DNA of 64,000 nt, from contig NW_024043372.1 of assembly GCF_014851395.1 (NCBI RefSeq), positions 20,692,977-20,756,976 on the forward strand, read 5' to 3'. This stretch comes from Micropterus salmoides. Lineage: Eukaryota > Chordata > Actinopteri > Centrarchiformes > Centrarchidae. The first letter of the stretch is position 1; each line of letters begins with the position of its first letter. A program made the translations under genes and the position numbers. The notes beneath the pieces are model-generated. The model was not told where the DNA came from. It ran no database searches and was given only the letters and a program-made list of their open reading frames with translations. Shown one piece after another: positions 60,450 through 64,000 of the stretch.

Positions 60450-62340
60450 CTGTAGACATGTCACCACCATTTTTTGATATGGCTGATTTTGCCTCCATCG
60501 ATTTTTGAAAACATTTGTTAAAAGAATTCTGGAAAAATAGCTTGCAAGGCAAATGTTAAATAACAAATTAAACTGCTTTGAGAAAGGTTCATTTGTACAA
60601 TAATAAAACATGCAATGTAATGTAAATATAGAAGAAACAAATGTGCATTATCCAAAAACGTATCTTAATCTATGAAAAACAAGCTACTGATTACTGTATT
60701 ATATTCCATTATTTTATATTTTATACATGTCGCCTGAATTTTGTGTTTCTCTTTATATAAATAAAGACATTGCCACCCTAAATTGGTGCAGGAATTTCAC
60801 CACAATGCATGAAATTAAGTGTTTAATGCTCAAAATGTTCTGGGGGAGGACGCTCATATATTTCAGCTTTGAAGATTTATTCATAGTATTGTTAAAATAT
60901 CTTCTGGTCTTGTTCGTGTAAACCTAATATTGTGCTTCATCAGGTCTCCTGAGCTAAGTATATCGTCACACCCCTAATCTGAGCCCTTATGTGCCAACAC
61001 TTTTCAACACAAAGTGATGCTCTTGCAGGAGAACTGGAGTTGTGTCCCAAAGTCAATTCTGACTTTTATTTCTACTACTACTATTAATAATAATAAATAC
61101 AATTCATCATACATTCAAATCACTTACTTAAGAAAAAAATTAAAAAGTGATAAGTCTTTAATATACAATAAATATCATAGACAGGCTCCATTTAGAGTAG
61201 CCTAAAACTGGTGGAAAGTTTTTTTTTTTTTTTTTTTTTTGTTATATATGTGTTTTAGAAGTCACAATATCTGAGCGTCAAATTTAAATGTGTATTTGAA
61301 CTGTGGTAATTTAATTATTAACTATATTAGGAATATACATCATCATGTGAGTTAAATAATAAAGCTCTTAAAACTTGAATTTGATGTTGGGCCCTCTACA
61401 AGACATGGACACAGAATTAGTTAATATTGTAATGTAGAATATTGTTTTTTAGTGGTGCAAAACAGATTTACAATGATTCAAATACCAAAACCAGTTCACA
61501 ATGTGAGCCTAGGGGCATAGTTAACCTACATTAATGGAATTAGCAATAAGGTAATGCATCATCATTGTCCAATTTGCTTGTATTGTTTTCAATGCCAAAG
61601 ACAATTTTCCACAACATGGACAATAAAGTTCCTAACTAACTAACTTACTAACTAAAACTAACTAGGGCCTATTGTTACTCACAAACACCCTAATAAGCAA
61701 AATGCCCACCAACAGGTGTGCCATGCATCCAGTGAACATACTGACAAACTGATTTATTGTTTCTATCTGACATCTTTAAGAACCCAAACAGCGAGTCTAC
61801 ATGCTGGAAAAATAAATGTTGACAAAGCCAATGAATAAATAAACGGATGAATAAATTAACAAAAATGCCCTCGAGTGTTTGTTCAACGTTTGTTTTGATC
61901 CTTGTAATTTGCACTTTTTCGACGCCACCTGAATGCAGCCTTGCCTCCCTCTGGAAGGCCACATGGCGGGAAATTTAAATGTTCGCGAGCATAACGTAAC
62001 TACTTTTTTATTCAGTTCAGTATCGATGTCCCCCTCTTCATCACACCTAACCTTACTGTGAGTCAATTTAAAAGTATTTTAGCGTTTAATTCAAGATAAT
62101 AACTGTACACTACTAAACTTAACAGCATGTGGTAAAGGTTTGATACGATGTTCTAGTTATACAGTTAATTAACTCCAGTTTAAATTGATTCCATGTTAAT
62201 TAAAGTTAGCTAAGCCCTTTCTCGATTAACTAGCTTTTATGCTAACTGACGCTAACTTTCATGACTCCAACACATGTGTCAGCTGCTTACTTGATGCTCT
62301 GAAGAAGGGATAGCTTGCTAAAATTGCTACTAACTTGTTA
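60450..62340. other. intergenic; LINE-like tail and simple repeats
   Basis: AT-rich sequence without a recognisable gene. Poly-T lies at 61219-61240. Near 61617-61665 ggacaataaagttcc is followed by a short-period CTAACTAA tail, like the end of a fish LINE. The iho1 promoter should lie at the right end (about 61950-62340), where CpG and GCTAACT-type words increase. Confidence 0.4.
61219..61240. repeat. poly-T tract
   Basis: Twenty-two consecutive T. Confidence 0.9.
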
Positions 62341-62366
62341 TTTTTACATACAGGTAACCAAACGCA

Positions 62367-63876
62367 ATGAATCATATGAGGAACATTAAAGAAATGCTGA
62401 GCATCCCAACTGGAAGCAGGTGGTTAGCTAAAGTGTGCTAAGTTACTTAACAATGATTGATTAGCTATTCTCTCTACAGCTGTGAATAATGTTATATGAG
62501 GCTTCAGTCAATAGTTTTTAATCTGAAAACAGTGTAATAACACTTGGTCATCAACACCTTGGTGGATCAATGTGTGTTTACTTGATTTCCACAAACACAT
62601 TTTAGTTTCTTTGTTTCCATTGTGTTTCTGTGTTTCCTTCTCTTACCAAACCTTGTGTGGGCAAACACTCAACAGGAATGTGGCTACCAGTGGCTACTCA
62701 AGTTTCACAGACTCTCAGCTTTTCTTTGGGACTCAGTTTTGGCCTGAAAATTCTCAAGGCACATCTCAAGATATGAGTTTGTCAACAAGGACCTCCCAGC
62801 AAAGTTCACAAGAGGTAAGATTTCACTTTATAGGTGGCTCACTGTGAGTAGCCTAATACATTTGTGTACTCGGATGCCTGGACAAATGCCACCAGTTTAA
62901 TGGCATTATTATTTACATGGTTACACTCACATGGTAAAATATTCATACGTGAGTAAAAGGTGACAGCGGGACAGCTGACATGGATATTTGTAGGTGGGTT
63001 GTACTGTTAGAAAATCAAAACTCATTACCACCAGAGACTTTTGTTTGTTTAGCAACTTCATAGTTTATTATTCAAATTATATAACTAAAAAGATTGTAAC
63101 ATTACGGAGGTCTAGATAGACAAAATAAAACCACAATTTCAACCACATGAGATGTTTGCAGGTTTTGGTGGTATGATGAGTGTATATACTGTGAGACAAT
63201 AGAAATGATTACCATCAGATTTTTCTATATTGTCTGTTAGCAACAAGCAAAGGTATTCTTATAGTGCTGTACTATAGTCAGAGCTGTTTAAACAACGATC
63301 TAGTCTATATACTATATATGCATATACATTATTGTAAGACTCTATTTCACTGAAATTAGGCCATGATGATCAAGTGTGGTAATTTAGGAGGCCACTTGTT
63401 TCTTTGCATGAAATGTTTTCCATTTGGTTGATAACATACTGTCATTCGGAAAACTTTACCCATAGGACCATGAGTGCATTCAGTTTTGTTAATCATCACT
63501 GAGATTATCGGAAAAATAGTTAAACTATGTCTTGTGTCAACATCCCTAACCGTCAGTATTTTCCCATTATTTAGGGAAGTGACCCAAAGTTTATCAACAC
63601 TTATCACACCAAACCTCTCCTGTTTGGAGAATTAAAGGACAAAAACAAAGCTTTTGGAATATTGGATAAATTTGAGGAGGACAAGAAAAGGGCAAAAGAA
63701 AAAACTGACAGGTACTTGCGTATATCACTTGAAATAACTCACCTCGAATTCAAACTTATGGGATGATTAAAAAAAAGTAGTCCTCATAACTTTTGAAATG
63801 TGTACTTCTGTCCTTCTGCTTTAACAGTGATATTTTAGCCAAAGAATGTCGTCATTTTCGAGAAACTCTCAACAAT
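62367..63876 (+). CDS. iho1: interactor of HORMAD1 1 (CCDC36), N-terminal exons
   Basis: IHO1 sits on unsynapsed chromosome axes with HORMAD1, REC114 and MEI4 and promotes meiotic DNA double-strand breaks. Exons: 62367-62419, 62676-62814, 63575-63711 and 63828-63876. All have good splice sites and matching phases, giving residues 1-126. The gene continues past the window. Diagnostic stretches are NIKEMLSIPTGS at the N-terminus, SSFTDSQLFFGTQFWPENSQ, TKPLLFGELKDKNKAFG and LDKFEEDKKRAKEKTDSDIL. They match IHO1 as I recall it (human starts with a similar NIKEMLSIP block). The start at 62367 (MNHMRNIKEM) has a second in-frame ATG three codons on. The coiled-coil region that follows in IHO1 should start beyond 64000. 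Confidence 0.85.
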
Positions 63877-63916
63877 GTAAGTGATTTTAGGCTTCCACGC
63901 TGTTTCTTTTTATTAT

Positions 63917-63918
<2 letters not shown>

Positions 63919-63956
<38 letters not shown>
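63919..63956. repeat. (AT)n microsatellite
   Basis: AT dinucleotide run of about 38 bases just after the fourth iho1 exon, in the intron. Confidence 0.95.
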
Positions 63957-63959
<3 letters not shown>

Positions 63960-64000
63960 GCTCCTCTCTTCTCAATGTAAAAAAAAATAAAAATTGCTGC

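Noticed and set aside
1..64000. tRNA, rRNA, CRISPR array, prokaryotic operon or phage.
   Set aside because: None seen; the sequence is vertebrate nuclear DNA with introns.

Overview
This window is eukaryotic and almost certainly from a teleost fish, probably a percomorph. It has intron-containing vertebrate genes with GT/AG splice sites. Between them lie fish-type repeats: Tc1-like and Harbinger transposons, hAT-like MITEs, a truncated LINE, LINE tails and long simple repeats. Two 500-base runs of N (15646-16145 and 48146-48645) mark scaffold joins.

Layout. 1-600: possible last exon of an unidentified + strand gene. 1445-7605 (-): ppil1, four coding exons and complete; intron 2 (between coding exons 2 and 3) holds a 5'-truncated LINE with a target-site duplication and a chimeric Tc1 fragment. 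7.8-12.2 kb: repeat-rich spacer. 12.3-15.35 kb (+): promoter and first two coding exons of eno1, which stops at the first N gap; the rest of the gene is not found after it. 16.1-20.9 kb: no gene seen. 21021-22029 (-) hdhd3 and 24530-27009 (+) trub2 are head to head around a shared promoter region. 30119-46742 (-): a very large RAB44-like gene. One exon of about 9.87 kb codes for a low-complexity acidic protein with an in-frame tandem array of five 1.2-kb units, followed by small exons for a C-terminal Rab GTPase domain ending in a CC prenylation motif. 47.4-48.8 kb (-): an unidentified gene interrupted by the second gap. 52062-56251 (-): ortholog of human C1orf159, a small type I membrane protein. 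57558-60435: a decayed two-gene PIF/Harbinger unit (Myb/SANT-like protein on +, DDE transposase on -). 62367 to the right edge (+): first four coding exons of iho1, a meiotic double-strand-break factor.

These are independent nuclear genes, not an operon. ppil1 works in the spliceosome, eno1 in glycolysis, trub2 in mitochondrial RNA pseudouridylation, rab44 in vesicle traffic and iho1 in meiosis; hdhd3 is a HAD-family hydrolase of unknown substrate. ppil1 and RAB44 are also close neighbours in human (6p21), which supports the RAB44 assignment.

The most interesting object is the rab44 giant exon. It has a recent, nearly identical 406/409-codon tandem array, a recurrent basic motif of the form RRK(L/M)GS-x-R, and about ten one-base losses that look like assembly errors. 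All calls rest on reading the sequence and recalled family knowledge; no database search was possible.
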